Positions 1 through 8,650 of a stretch of 21,528 bases of DNA are shown here, in pieces; position 1 is the stretch's first letter; the number at the start of each line of letters is the position of its first letter. A program made the position numbers and the translations under genes. Origin of the DNA: Proteobacteria bacterium HN_bin10 (GTDB lineage Bacteria > Pseudomonadota > Alphaproteobacteria > Caulobacterales > Aquidulcibacteraceae). Location: assembly GCA_002083515.1 (NCBI GenBank), contig LWDN01000031.1:8512-30039 (forward strand). The letters run 5' to 3'. Under the pieces are notes generated by a model. The model searched no databases. It was given only the letters and a program-made list of their open reading frames with translations, and was not told the origin of the DNA.

Positions 1-72
1 GGCGACACCTCGACGCTCGCCGATCCTGCCGTGGTCGACGATCTGGTGGCGAACCGGGCGGGGATAGCGTAG
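1..72 (+). CDS. 3' end of an unidentified upstream gene (partial)
   Basis: Frame 1 is open from the first base to a TAG at 70-72 and encodes 23 residues ending in LVANRAGIA. The composition (Ala, Asp, Val and Leu, with no low-complexity run) is more protein-like than the other two forward frames. The next gene starts 39 nt downstream on the same strand, so this gene could be co-transcribed with the toxin-antitoxin pair. Too little is present to name a family. It could also be a chance open stretch. Confidence 0.4.
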   Translation, partial: GDTSTLADPAVVDDLVANRAGIA

Positions 73-111
73 TCGCAACTGGGTGCGCCATACTACGACT
101 GGAGGGGTGAA

Positions 112-561
112 TTGGCGACGGCGAAGAAAAGGAAGGCCAGAGGCGACAAGCCTCGTTGGCTGTATCGATTCAAGAACTACAAGCGCGCATTCAGATTATT
201 GAGTGAGGCGATCGACTTGTTCGAAGAGCGTGAGCTGTCGAGCCTTGAACAGGAAGGCGTCATACAGCGCTTCGAGTATACTTGGGAATTGGGCTGGAAC
301 CTTCTGGCTGATCTCTTGGACGCCGACGGCATCACCTTGGATACGCGCACCCCCCGCGCCGCAATACGGGCGGCGTACAAGGCAAAGATCATTTCGAACG
401 GCAAAGAATGGATGAACGCCTTGGATGCCCGCAACCGGATGGCGCACACCTATGACGAAAGCGACTTCGCAGCGATTGTCGAAGAAATTCAAAGCACGTA
501 CCTTGGTTTGCTCGATGCCCTCCATCGAACCGGTCTTAAGCGAGAAGCTGCGCTGAAATGA
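112..561 (+). CDS. hepT: HepT-like HEPN ribonuclease toxin (HI0074 / nucleotidyltransferase substrate-binding family)
   Basis: This 149-residue all-helical protein belongs to the HI0074/HepT HEPN family. Residues 107-114 (RNRMAHTY) give the HEPN nuclease motif RX4HXY with R107, H112 and Y114 all present. In characterised type VII systems this motif cleaves RNA, and its tyrosine is the target of AMP addition by the partner MntA. A basic N-terminal tail (residues 1-15, rich in Lys/Arg) precedes the first helix. The start is TTG, chosen because a strong GGAGG at 101-105 sits 6 nt upstream. The stop overlaps the next ATG by 4 nt (ATGA), which points to translational coupling. Older annotations call this family nucleotidyltransferase substrate-binding protein. 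The family is seen directly in the motif; toxicity is inferred from homologues. Confidence 0.85.
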   Translation: MATAKKRKARGDKPRWLYRFKNYKRAFRLLSEAIDLFEERELSSLEQEGVIQRFEYTWELGWNLLADLLDADGITLDTRTPRAAIRAAYKAKIISNGKEWMNALDARNRMAHTYDESDFAAIVEEIQSTYLGLLDALHRTGLKREAALK

Positions 562-902
562 ATACTGCGATTTTGACCAAGCAGGAACGGAACACGCTGC
601 TCCACGCGTTTGCTCCGTACGCGCGGCACATAGACCGCGTCGGCATATTTGGCTCGCGCGCGACCGGCAAGGCCGGCCCGGCCTCAGACATTGACATCGT
701 TCTGTATGGCGACCTCGATGTGCAATCAGAACGCCGGTTGTGGACTATGCTCGATGAAACGGAATTGCCCGTAGCGGTTGACTTGGTAGTGTATTCGAGG
801 ATCAAGAATGCTCTCTTGAAGTCGCACATCGATGCCGTTTGCGTAGAATTGTTTACACGCAGGGACCTCCTGAGAGCGAATGCGGCCGCCGCGAAGACGT
901 AG
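558..902 (+). CDS. mntA: MntA-like minimal nucleotidyltransferase (antitoxin of the HepT pair)
   Basis: This 114-residue minimal nucleotidyltransferase (Pol-beta superfamily) carries GSX10DXD exactly: G32-S33, then ten residues, then D44-I-D46. A third carboxylate, D75 in VDLVVY, completes the metal-binding set. It has only the catalytic domain, as MNT antitoxins do. The ATG overlaps the hepT stop by 4 nt, so the two are probably made together. In studied HepT/MntA systems the enzyme transfers AMP to the HEPN tyrosine and so silences the nuclease. All residues needed for this are present on both proteins here. The alternative, an unrelated aminoglycoside-type nucleotidyltransferase, is unlikely given the size and partner. 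Confidence 0.85.
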   Translation: MNTAILTKQERNTLLHAFAPYARHIDRVGIFGSRATGKAGPASDIDIVLYGDLDVQSERRLWTMLDETELPVAVDLVVYSRIKNALLKSHIDAVCVELFTRRDLLRANAAAAKT

Positions 903-1058
903 GAGAAGGTGAGCCTCTTGCCGCCATCGCGCCCTATCCACGCTTCGCGTTGAAAGAAATCGCCCGCTAGGACAATTTACTTTCAGCCGGCCGTCTTGGC
1001 CGCCTTTGCACCTCACCCTGCGATTGTGTAAGCCTCGCCCCATCGTCTGGAGGCGCTG

Positions 1059-1618
1059 GTGCCCGAACTGATCATCTTCGCCGTCGTCGCGGCGCTGGCC
1101 ATCTTCGTGGTGGCGCTCTTCAACACCCTGATCGCCCGGCGGCAGATGGTGAACAATGGCTGGGCCGATATCGACGTGCAGCTGAAGCGCCGCGCCGACC
1201 TCATTCCGCAACTCGTCGCCACGGTGAAAGCCTATGCCGCGCACGAGAAGCAATTGTTCGAGGAGGTGGCCGAGCGGCGCAATGCGGCGTTGGCTGCGGG
1301 CGAAGACGCCGCAGCGCGCGGCGAAGCCGAGAGCGCGCTCTCACGGCCGGTGGGCCGGCTGATCGCGCTGGGCGAAGCCTATCCTGAACTCAAGGCCAAT
1401 CAGAACTTCCTCGCTCTGCAGAACGAGCTGTCCGACACCGAAAACAAGATCGAAATGGCGCGGCGCTTCTATAACGGCGCCGTGCGCGAGCTGAACACGG
1501 CGGTCGAGAGTTTCCCGTCGAACCTCGTCGCCGGCCTGTTCGGCATCGCCAAGCGCGCCTTCTTCGAACTGACCGCCGCCAGCGAGCGCGCCGCGCCCGC
1601 CGTCGGGCTCAGCCCGCA

Positions 1619-1622
<4 letters not shown>
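1059..1622 (+). CDS. LemA family protein
   Basis: This 187-residue protein has one N-terminal membrane helix (about residues 4-22) followed by a long helical domain with the LemA pattern NGWADIDVQLKRRADLIPQL at about residues 32-51. LELQ-like helices (about 105-145) and a C-terminal FGIAKRAFFE segment follow. The GTG start is supported by GGAGG at 1049-1053, 5 nt upstream; the next gene overlaps by 4 nt (ATGA at 1619). LemA proteins have an extracytoplasmic helical bundle, and the biochemical role in proteobacteria is not established. They are often encoded next to DUF2207 or TPM-domain proteins, as here. The leader 903-1058 holds no gene that I can see. Confidence 0.9.
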
Positions 1623-3328
<1,706 letters not shown>

Positions 3329-3330
3329 CG

Positions 3331-3819
3331 TTAGCGCGCGAGTTTGCGCAGCAGCGCCGTCAGCTCATCCGCCTGTTTCTGGTTCAGCCCGGCGATAGCT
3401 TCGGCCGCCAAGGCAAAACGCCGATCGATCAGCTTCTCCACCAGCGTCTGCCCACGCTTGCTGAGCCGCGCCGAAGAACGCCGGCCGTCCTCGGCGTCGG
3501 CGCGGCGCGTGATCAGTTGCGCCTCCTCCAGCCGGCGCAAGCACGCCGTCATCGCGCCTGACGTCAGCAGCACGCTTTGCTGCAAATCGGTCGGCGTCAG
3601 TTCGAAGGGCGCGCCGGAGCGGCGCAGCGTCGCCAGCACGTCGAAGTCGGAATAGGACAAGCCGTACGGCCGCAACAATGCTGAAACATTGTCCTGATAG
3701 AGACGGCCCAACCGGATGATCCGGCCCACCACCTGCATGGCCTCGGGCCGCAGGCGCGCATTCTCGCGCCGCCAATCGGCGACGAGGGAATCGACCACAT
3801 CGATTTGCTGCCGCGTCAT
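3331..3819 (-). CDS. MarR family transcriptional regulator
   Basis: This 162-residue winged-helix protein has the MarR plan. An N-terminal dimerisation helix contains VGRIIRLGRLYQDNVSALL. LSYSDFDVLATLRRSG follows, then a recognition-helix region (about residues 75-105: LTPTDLQQSVLLTSGAMTACLRRLEE). The wing signature is DGRRSSARLSKRG (about 119-131), and a C-terminal dimerisation helix closes the protein. It is divergent from the serine hydrolase, and the 123-nt gap carries a perfect inverted repeat suited to a MarR dimer. It probably represses itself, the hydrolase, or both, and is released by a small ligand, possibly a phenolic or antibiotic-like compound. The ligand cannot be told from sequence. 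Confidence 0.92.
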   Translation of the reverse strand: MTRQQIDVVDSLVADWRRENARLRPEAMQVVGRIIRLGRLYQDNVSALLRPYGLSYSDFDVLATLRRSGAPFELTPTDLQQSVLLTSGAMTACLRRLEEAQLITRRADAEDGRRSSARLSKRGQTLVEKLIDRRFALAAEAIAGLNQKQADELTALLRKLAR

Positions 3820-3872
3820 TCGCGCGCGACTTTAGCGCCGCTTCCGCTCACAACAAGAGATATTTCCACGCG

Positions 3873-3884
3873 AAGATAAATCTT
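3873..3884. promoter_or_regulatory. Possible secondary MarR half-operator pair
   Basis: AAGAT-AA-ATCTT is a 5-bp inverted repeat with a 2-nt spacer, just upstream of the larger palindrome and sharing its AAGAT/ATCTT arms. It overlaps a possible -35 (TTGACG, 3883-3888) of the serine hydrolase promoter. It may be a second, weaker binding site. It is short enough to be chance. Confidence 0.35.
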
Positions 3885-3915
3885 GACGGCGATATCTTGA
3901 TATGAAGATATCGCC
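3883..3915 (+). promoter_or_regulatory. Serine hydrolase promoter with MarR-type operator
   Basis: Positions 3888-3898 (GGCGATATCTT) and 3905-3915 (AAGATATCGCC) form a perfect 11-bp inverted repeat around the 6-nt spacer GATATG. MarR operators are typically AT-rich palindromes with this kind of arm. A possible -35 TTGACG (3883-3888) and -10-like AGATAT (3906-3911) are 17 nt apart, so a bound repressor would cover the promoter. The region is conspicuously AT-rich against its high-GC surroundings. The hydrolase Shine-Dalgarno AGGAG follows at 3932-3936. The palindrome is seen directly; the regulator and promoter assignment is inferred. Confidence 0.65.
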
Positions 3916-3942
3916 GCGCGGGTTGTTGTTTAGGAGTTTATC

Positions 3943-5415
3943 ATGCGCCGTATCCGCGCCCGCCTCATGCCACTGCTTGCCGCCGTTTGCCTCGCCACTG
4001 CTTGCGTGACCGGCGAGACGGCGCCGCCGCCCTCGGCGCAAGAGGCCGGCAGTCGCGAACTTCAATCAAGCGTGGACGAATACATGCAAGCCGCGGTTCG
4101 CCACGCCCAATTCAGCGGATCGATTCTGATCGCCCGCGACGGCGTCCCGCTCGTCAGCCGCGGCTATGGCATGGCCAATTACGAACTCGGCGCGCCGAAC
4201 ACGCCGCAGACCGTATTCCGCATCGCCTCGCTGACCAAGCAATTCACGGCGATGGCGATCATGCAATTGCAGGAGCGCGGTCGCCTCGACATCAACGATC
4301 CGATCTGCCGGTATCTCGACAATTGTCCGCAGGCCTGGGCGCCGATCAGCATTCGACATCTGCTGACCCATACCTCCGGCATTCCCAATTTCAGCAGTCA
4401 GCCGGATTGGGACGAGGTCACGTCGGTGCAGCGGCAGACGCGGCTCGGCTTCGTCAATGTGTTCCGCGACTTGCCGCTGCTGTTCGCGCCCGGCGAAGGC
4501 TTCCGCTACAGCAATTCCGGCTATTATCTGCTCGGCCTCATCGTCGAACGCGCGTCCGGCAAGAACTATGGCGACTATTTGCAGGAGAACATCTTCTCGC
4601 CGCTCGGCATGGCGGACACGCGCCTCTACGACGGCCGCGCGTTGCTGGCGAACCGCGCCTCCGGGTACGATTGGAGCGGCAATACGTTCGTCGTTCCGGA
4701 GTATGCGAACGAGACCACCGCCTTCGCCAACGGCGGGCTGGTTTCCACCACGCACGACCTGCTGCGTTGGGATCAGGCGCTCTACACCGAGCAATTGCTT
4801 CCACGCCGCGCCCTCGACGAAATGTTCACGCCCGTGCGCGAGCGCTACGGTTACGGCTGGCTGATCGGCGATTGGTTCGGGCGCCAGACCTACGCGCATT
4901 CCGGCTCGTTCCAGGGCTTCTCCGCGTTCATCGCCCGCATGCCCAGCGAACGGCTCACCATCATCGTGCTGAGCAACAGCGACCGCGCCTCGGCCACCGG
5001 CGTCGCCCGTTCGCTCGCCGCCATCGCGCTCGGCGAGGACTACCACCTGCCCGAGCAGCAATTGTTCGACCGGCTCTGGGAAACCATCCTCGCCCAAGGC
5101 GCCGGCGCCGCAATCGATCACATGCGGCAAGCGCGGCTGGCGCAGCCGGATGCTGGAGAAGAGCACGAAGAGACGCTCAACGATCTGGGCTACGATCTCG
5201 TGGCGAATCAACGAATCGCTGACGCGATTCAGATTTTCGCGCTCGCGGTCGAATTGTTTCCGCAATCGGCCAACGCCTATGACAGCTTGGGCGAAGCCTA
5301 CATGAACGCCGGCCAACGCGATCTGGCGATCCGCAACTACCAACGTTCGCTGGACCTCGATCCCGAGAACCAGCACGCGGCGCGGATGATCGCCGAGCTG
5401 CGAGCGCGAAACTAG
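3943..5415 (+). CDS. Serine hydrolase (class C beta-lactamase/DD-peptidase fold) lipoprotein with C-terminal TPR repeats
   Basis: This 490-residue exported protein has a signal peptide with a probable lipobox ending at C21 (LATAC). The beta-lactamase-family domain (about 45-360) has all three catalytic elements: S96-L-T-K99, Y189-S-N191 and H319-S-G321. HLLTHTSGIP (139-148) is a further family hallmark. The last 85 residues form about two TPRs with NAYDSLGEAYMNAGQ and the YQRSLDLDPEN pattern. The family covers esterases, D-aminopeptidases and penicillin-binding-like proteins, so the substrate is open; true beta-lactamase activity should not be assumed. AGGAG lies 6 nt before the ATG. The gene is divergent from marR, which suggests inducible expression. 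The HSG triad (instead of KTG) is normal for this family. Confidence 0.9.
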   Translation: MRRIRARLMPLLAAVCLATACVTGETAPPPSAQEAGSRELQSSVDEYMQAAVRHAQFSGSILIARDGVPLVSRGYGMANYELGAPNTPQTVFRIASLTKQFTAMAIMQLQERGRLDINDPICRYLDNCPQAWAPISIRHLLTHTSGIPNFSSQPDWDEVTSVQRQTRLGFVNVFRDLPLLFAPGEGFRYSNSGYYLLGLIVERASGKNYGDYLQENIFSPLGMADTRLYDGRALLANRASGYDWSGNTFVVPEYANETTAFANGGLVSTTHDLLRWDQALYTEQLLPRRALDEMFTPVRERYGYGWLIGDWFGRQTYAHSGSFQGFSAFIARMPSERLTIIVLSNSDRASATGVARSLAAIALGEDYHLPEQQLFDRLWETILAQGAGAAIDHMRQARLAQPDAGEEHEETLNDLGYDLVANQRIADAIQIFALAVELFPQSANAYDSLGEAYMNAGQRDLAIRNYQRSLDLDPENQHAARMIAELRARN

Positions 5416-5454
5416 GCTAAATTTCGCAGCGCTTTGCGTGTCGCCGCCACACCA

Positions 5455-5478
5455 CCTCCCCTCTGAACAGAGGGGAGG
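5455..5478. terminator. GC-rich hairpin between convergent genes (possible bidirectional terminator or dispersed repeat)
   Basis: CCTCCCCTCT and AGAGGGGAGG form a perfect 10-bp stem with the loop GAAC, between the serine hydrolase and btuD, which converge. No T-tract follows on either strand, so it is not a classical intrinsic terminator. A G-rich tail (CTTGGAGGGA) follows the stem. The same layout of hairpin plus G-rich tail is seen in the repeats around epmA, so it may be a member of a dispersed palindrome family. Confidence 0.5.
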
Positions 5479-5500
5479 CTTGGAGGGACTTGATCACACT

Positions 5501-6259
5501 TCATCGCCGGAAGATCACGACCAGATCGTCGCCATGCCGGCTCAGCTCGGCGTTGCGGTCATAGGCTGAAGCCAGCGCCTCTCGCGTCAGCGCTTGCTCC
5601 GCCGGCCCGTCGGCCAGAATGCGCCCCTGCTTCATCAGCACGACGCGGTGCGCCGTTCCGGCTGCGAGCGCGATATCGTGGGTGGAGAACAGAACCGCGC
5701 CGCCGCCGCTTGCGTGACGGCGCAGAATGTCGGTTACGCCCAATGCTTGCGCCGGATCGAGACCAGCCGTCGGTTCGTCCAGCATCAACAACGGCGCTTG
5801 CTGCGCCAGCGCGCGCGCCAGATGCGCACGCGCCTTCTCGCCGCCGGAAATCGCGTCCATGCGCCGCGTCCGCAATTCGTTCAGCGCACACGCGGCGATG
5901 GCGCCATCCACGGCCGCCTGATCGCGTATGCCGAGGCGATCGGGCGCGGCGCCGTGCGCAAAACGCCCGAGCGCCGTCAGCGCCTCGACCGTAATCGGCC
6001 AGATCGATTGCGGCCGTTGCGGCAGATAGGCGGCCAACAAAGCGCGCGCGCGCGCCGAGAGCGTGCGCGGATCGCGATCGGCGAGCCTGACCTCCCCGCG
6101 TGCCTCGATCAGCCCGAGCGCCGCCCGCAGCAATGTCGTTTTGCCGGCGCCGTTGGGCCCGAGCAAAGCGACGATCTCGCCCGGTGCGACGCTGAGCGAA
6201 ACGCCGTCGAGCGCGCGGGTGCGACCTAGATCGACCGAGACATCACGAAGAGAAAGCAT
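5501..6259 (-). CDS. btuD: Cobalamin ABC transporter ATP-binding protein (BtuD-like)
   Basis: This 252-residue ATPase has Walker A GPNGAGKTT (34-42), the Q-loop YLPQ, the signature ISGGE, Walker B LLMLDEPTAGLDP and the switch histidine in FSTHD. It fits the FecE/BtuD class that pairs with FecCD-type permeases. The ATG overlaps the permease stop by 1 nt (TGATG), so it is the last gene of the riboswitch-led operon. The same frame stays open far upstream inside btuC, but that extension is only a shadow; the coupled ATG at 6259 begins the canonical MLSLRDVSVDLG. The cobalamin assignment comes from the riboswitch and gene order, because the ATPase alone could serve haem or siderophores. Confidence 0.88.
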   Translation of the reverse strand: MLSLRDVSVDLGRTRALDGVSLSVAPGEIVALLGPNGAGKTTLLRAALGLIEARGEVRLADRDPRTLSARARALLAAYLPQRPQSIWPITVEALTALGRFAHGAAPDRLGIRDQAAVDGAIAACALNELRTRRMDAISGGEKARAHLARALAQQAPLLMLDEPTAGLDPAQALGVTDILRRHASGGGAVLFSTHDIALAAGTAHRVVLMKQGRILADGPAEQALTREALASAYDRNAELSRHGDDLVVIFRR

Positions 6260-7221
6260 CAGGCGCCGCCTCCGCGCGAGGCAAGACGCGCCGCGATGAG
6301 CGCGAACACCGGTCCGCCGATCAACGCGGCGGCGACGCCGAGCTTGAGTTCGGTGTCGGTGGGCAAGAGCCGCACGGCGATGTCCGCCACCACCAAGAGC
6401 GCCCCGCCCGCGAGCGCGCTCGGCATCAGCAGCCGCGCCGGATCGTGACCGGCGAGCGCGCGCACCAGATGCGGCGCGGCGATGCCGACAAAACCGATGA
6501 CGCCCGCAACCGCGGTGGCGCCGCCCGTGCACGCCGCCGCACCGAGCACCACGAGCGCGCGCGTGCGGGAGAGATCGGCGCCGATGGCGGCTGCGGCTTC
6601 CTCGCCCAGCGTCAGCGCCTGGAGTCCGCGCGCGGCGGCGAAAATGAGCGCGCCGCCGAGCGCCAGCAGCGCGCCGGCCAGCGCCACATGCTCCAGCGAG
6701 CGGCCTTCGACGGAGCCCAGCGTCCAGTTCACAAGATCGGCCAGCGCGCCTGGATTGGGCGCGAGATTGAGCGCGAGCGCGATCAGCCCGCCAGCAAAGC
6801 TCGACAGCCCGACGCCGATCAGCACCAGGCTCGCGGGGCCGCGCGCGGCCCAGCCGAGCGCGGTCACGAGAACAGCGGCGCCGAGCGCGAAGGCAACAGC
6901 CATCGCTGGCGCCAACGCCGCCAAGCCAAACGCAAAAGCCAGCACGGCGCCGAGCGCGGCGAAGCCCGACAAACCGAGTACGCCGGAATCCGCCAGCGGA
7001 TTGCGCAGCAGTCCTTGCAGCGCCGCGCCCGACAGGCCAAGCGCCGCGCCGGCGATCCACGCTGTCAGCGCGCGCGGCAGGCGGATGTCCCACACGATGG
7101 CGCGCGTGGCGTCGTCCGTACCGAACACATCGACACTCACCGGCCCAAGCCATAACGCGGCGGCGAGCGCCGCGACGCTGAGCGCAGCAAGTCCGAACGA
7201 TGTGCGGGCGTTCGCGCTCAT
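6259..7221 (-). CDS. btuC: Cobalamin ABC transporter permease (BtuC/FecCD family)
   Basis: This 320-residue, very hydrophobic protein of the FecCD/BtuC family probably spans the membrane about ten times. Hallmarks are IRLPRALTAWIAGAALGLSG and LQGLLRNPLADSGVLGLSGF near the N-terminus (about residues 45-85). VIGFVGIAAPHLVR near 245 is the segment that contacts the ATPase. The ATG at 7221 overlaps the upstream btuF stop by 4 nt, and the gene's own stop overlaps btuD by 1 nt. Two copies would form the channel for cobalamin delivered by BtuF. A longer open frame extends upstream inside btuF but starts as non-protein-like Arg-rich sequence, so I reject it. Confidence 0.88.
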   Translation of the reverse strand: MSANARTSFGLAALSVAALAAALWLGPVSVDVFGTDDATRAIVWDIRLPRALTAWIAGAALGLSGAALQGLLRNPLADSGVLGLSGFAALGAVLAFAFGLAALAPAMAVAFALGAAVLVTALGWAARGPASLVLIGVGLSSFAGGLIALALNLAPNPGALADLVNWTLGSVEGRSLEHVALAGALLALGGALIFAAARGLQALTLGEEAAAAIGADLSRTRALVVLGAAACTGGATAVAGVIGFVGIAAPHLVRALAGHDPARLLMPSALAGGALLVVADIAVRLLPTDTELKLGVAAALIGGPVFALIAARLASRGGGA

Positions 7222-8018
7222 GGCGCCGCCAAGGCCGCAGCGATCGCCTCGGCCGCGTCGATGGCGAACCACGCTTCGCAGGCAATCGCAGCCGGCGGCA
7301 ACGCGATCGTGCGCGCATTGGCAAGCGCGCGGCGCAGCGCCGGATGCCGCGACGGCGACCAGGCATTGAGGCGCTCGCGCTCGGTGTCGAAGAAACCGAG
7401 CGCCACAAGCGACGGCGGCGTTTGCACCAGCCGCTCGAGCGGGAGCACCTGCCAGCCCGCATCGGCGCGGACATTGCGCCCACCCGCCGCGGCGATCACC
7501 GCGTCCATCATCGTGCCGCCGCCGGCCACGGCGCCGCCGGCGGAGAGGTACATTACGGGCGCGCCGCCGCGTTGCGTTGAAAGCCGCGCGAGGCGCAGAT
7601 CGAGATCGCGCGCCAACGCCGCGCCGCGTTCGGCGTGCCCGAGCGCCGCCGCCGCATCGATCAGGTCCGCACGCGCCGCGGCGAAGTCCGGCGCATCGCC
7701 GACCTGCAGCACCGGCACGCCGAAGCGGCCATAAACCTCGGCTGCGTCCCACGGCCCGCCCCAATTGCGGACAACGAGATCGGGGCGCAGCGCCAGCACT
7801 TCTTCCAGCGTGCCGCGCGTTTGACGGACGCCGCGGGCGCGATCGCGGAAATAGGAATCTTCGCGCAACGAGCCGCGCGAAAGCGCCGCGATCTCATCGC
7901 GATCCGCCAGCGCGAGCACGAACTGATCGGCGCAATAATCGAGACTGACGACGCGGCGCGGCTCAGCCTGCGCCGCCGGCGCGCACGCGAGCGCAATCGC
8001 TGCAATCATCCGCCGCAC
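7218..8018 (-). CDS. btuF: Cobalamin periplasmic substrate-binding protein (BtuF-like)
   Basis: This 266-residue protein has a short Sec signal peptide (MRRMIAAIALACAPAAQA) and a helical-backbone periplasmic-binding fold: PRRVVSLDYCADQFVLAL, LRPDLVVRNWGGP, GVPVLQVG and a C-terminal lobe with HPALRRALAN. I chose the GTG at 8018 because GGAGG lies at 8024-8028, 5 nt upstream; ATG at 8009 would leave no basic n-region, and the open frame continues only to 8048. It binds its ligand in the periplasm and hands it to BtuCD. A cobalamin riboswitch directly upstream supports vitamin B12 or a cobinamide precursor as ligand. The length is close to E. coli BtuF. No TonB receptor is in the window. Confidence 0.85.
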   Translation of the reverse strand: MRRMIAAIALACAPAAQAEPRRVVSLDYCADQFVLALADRDEIAALSRGSLREDSYFRDRARGVRQTRGTLEEVLALRPDLVVRNWGGPWDAAEVYGRFGVPVLQVGDAPDFAAARADLIDAAAALGHAERGAALARDLDLRLARLSTQRGGAPVMYLSAGGAVAGGGTMMDAVIAAAGGRNVRADAGWQVLPLERLVQTPPSLVALGFFDTERERLNAWSPSRHPALRRALANARTIALPPAAIACEAWFAIDAAEAIAAALAAP

Positions 8019-8054
8019 ATCGACCTCCGCGGCCGCATCCCGGGCCAAAGGCGT

Positions 8055-8235
8055 TCACGCCGGCAGGTCTTCTGGCTTTGCGGGTCGATGCGCGCCGGCC
8101 CCTTCCCGGAGCATGGCTCCAGTGGTCTTGGCCAACGCACTCGCCGCTTACAGCTGCGGGAGCAGCCGCGGATTTCAACCGCGTTCCCTTAACCGGCGGG
8201 GCTGGGTGTATCGGAGTGCGGGCGCTGGTGCAAAT
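8055..8235 (-). promoter_or_regulatory. Cobalamin riboswitch (adenosylcobalamin aptamer) upstream of btuFCD
   Basis: Read on the minus strand, the region has the conserved cobalamin aptamer blocks in order. GGTTAAGGGAACGCGGTTGA, then AAATCCGCGGCTGCTCCCGC and AGCTGTAAGCGG, form the P3-P6 core. ACCACTGGAGC and CCGGGAAGG follow as the GCCACTG-type block. Next to the 3' end is the B12 box AGCCAGAAGACCTGCC (about 8063-8078). The btuF ribosome site starts some 35 nt further on, so control is probably at translation initiation. High adenosylcobalamin would lower expression of the transporter. The 5' limit is approximate. Confidence 0.92.
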
Positions 8236-8272
8236 GCTTGGGCGGATTCGCGACTGCCGCAAGCACAGCGCC

Positions 8273-8295
8273 CCTTCTCCTGGTTCAGGAGAAGG
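8273..8295. repeat. Perfect 10-bp hairpin downstream of arsC
   Basis: CCTTCTCCTG and CAGGAGAAGG form a perfect stem with a 3-nt loop (GTT), 9 nt beyond the arsC stop on the minus strand and upstream of the riboswitch. No U-tract follows on the minus strand, so factor-independent termination is uncertain. It resembles the hairpin cores at 5455-5478 and around epmA. It may insulate the riboswitch operon from transcription coming out of arsC. Confidence 0.45.
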
Positions 8296-8303
8296 AAGAA
8301 AGC

Positions 8304-8648
8304 TCACAATATCTCCAGCACCCGCTCCTTCGGCCGCGCCAGGCGCACGCCTTTCGGCGCAACCACGAACGGGCGGTTGACCAGGATCGGGTGCGCCACC
8401 ATGGCGTCGATGATTTTGGCGTCGGAGGTTTTCGGATCGAGCAGCGGTTCGGCTTCGGGCGCGTTGGCGCGCATCGCCTCGCGCGGCGTCAAACCGGCGG
8501 CGGCGAACAGCTGCTTCAGCTGCGCCTTGCTCCAGCCGACTTTGAGATACTCGATTACCTCCGGCGTGTGACCGGCTTCCTCGATCATCGCCAGCACAGT
8601 GCGCGACGTGCCGCATTTCGGGTTGTGATAGATGGTGACCTTGGCCAT
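8304..8648 (-). CDS. arsC: Arsenate reductase-like protein (ArsC, glutaredoxin-coupled type)
   Basis: This 114-residue thioredoxin-fold protein begins MAKVTIYHNPKCGTSRT. The catalytic cysteine (C11) sits in the CGTSR loop typical of plasmid R773-type ArsC. The later HPILVNRP and RLARP blocks carry the arginines that line the anion site in that family. It stops after KERVLEIL, so it lacks the roughly 25-residue C-terminal extension of R773 ArsC (141 residues from memory). The ATG at 8648 is preferred; a GTG at 8654 overlaps the upstream stop but has poorer ribosome-site spacing. No arsR or arsenite pump is adjacent, so a housekeeping ArsC/YffB-like role is possible. It is last in the efp-led minus-strand cluster. 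Confidence 0.82.
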   Translation of the reverse strand: MAKVTIYHNPKCGTSRTVLAMIEEAGHTPEVIEYLKVGWSKAQLKQLFAAAGLTPREAMRANAPEAEPLLDPKTSDAKIIDAMVAHPILVNRPFVVAPKGVRLARPKERVLEIL

Positions 8649-8650
8649 CG

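Noticed and set aside
4066..5376. A 436-codon minus-strand open frame opposite the serine hydrolase
   Set aside because: No domain or signal is recognisable and the plus strand carries a complete catalytic triad.
5455..5478. Classical rho-independent terminator
   Set aside because: The stem is strong but no T-tract follows on either strand, so it is reported only as a hairpin with possible terminator or repeat role.
5501..7483. A single 660-residue fusion of permease-region sequence and the BtuD ATPase
   Set aside because: The N-terminal part is Arg-rich shadow sequence of btuC and btuF; the true ATPase starts at 6259, coupled to the btuC stop.
6259..7764. A 501-residue permease with a long N-terminal extension
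   Set aside because: The extension is a shadow of btuF; FecCD-like sequence begins at MSANART (7221), overlapping the btuF stop by 4 nt.
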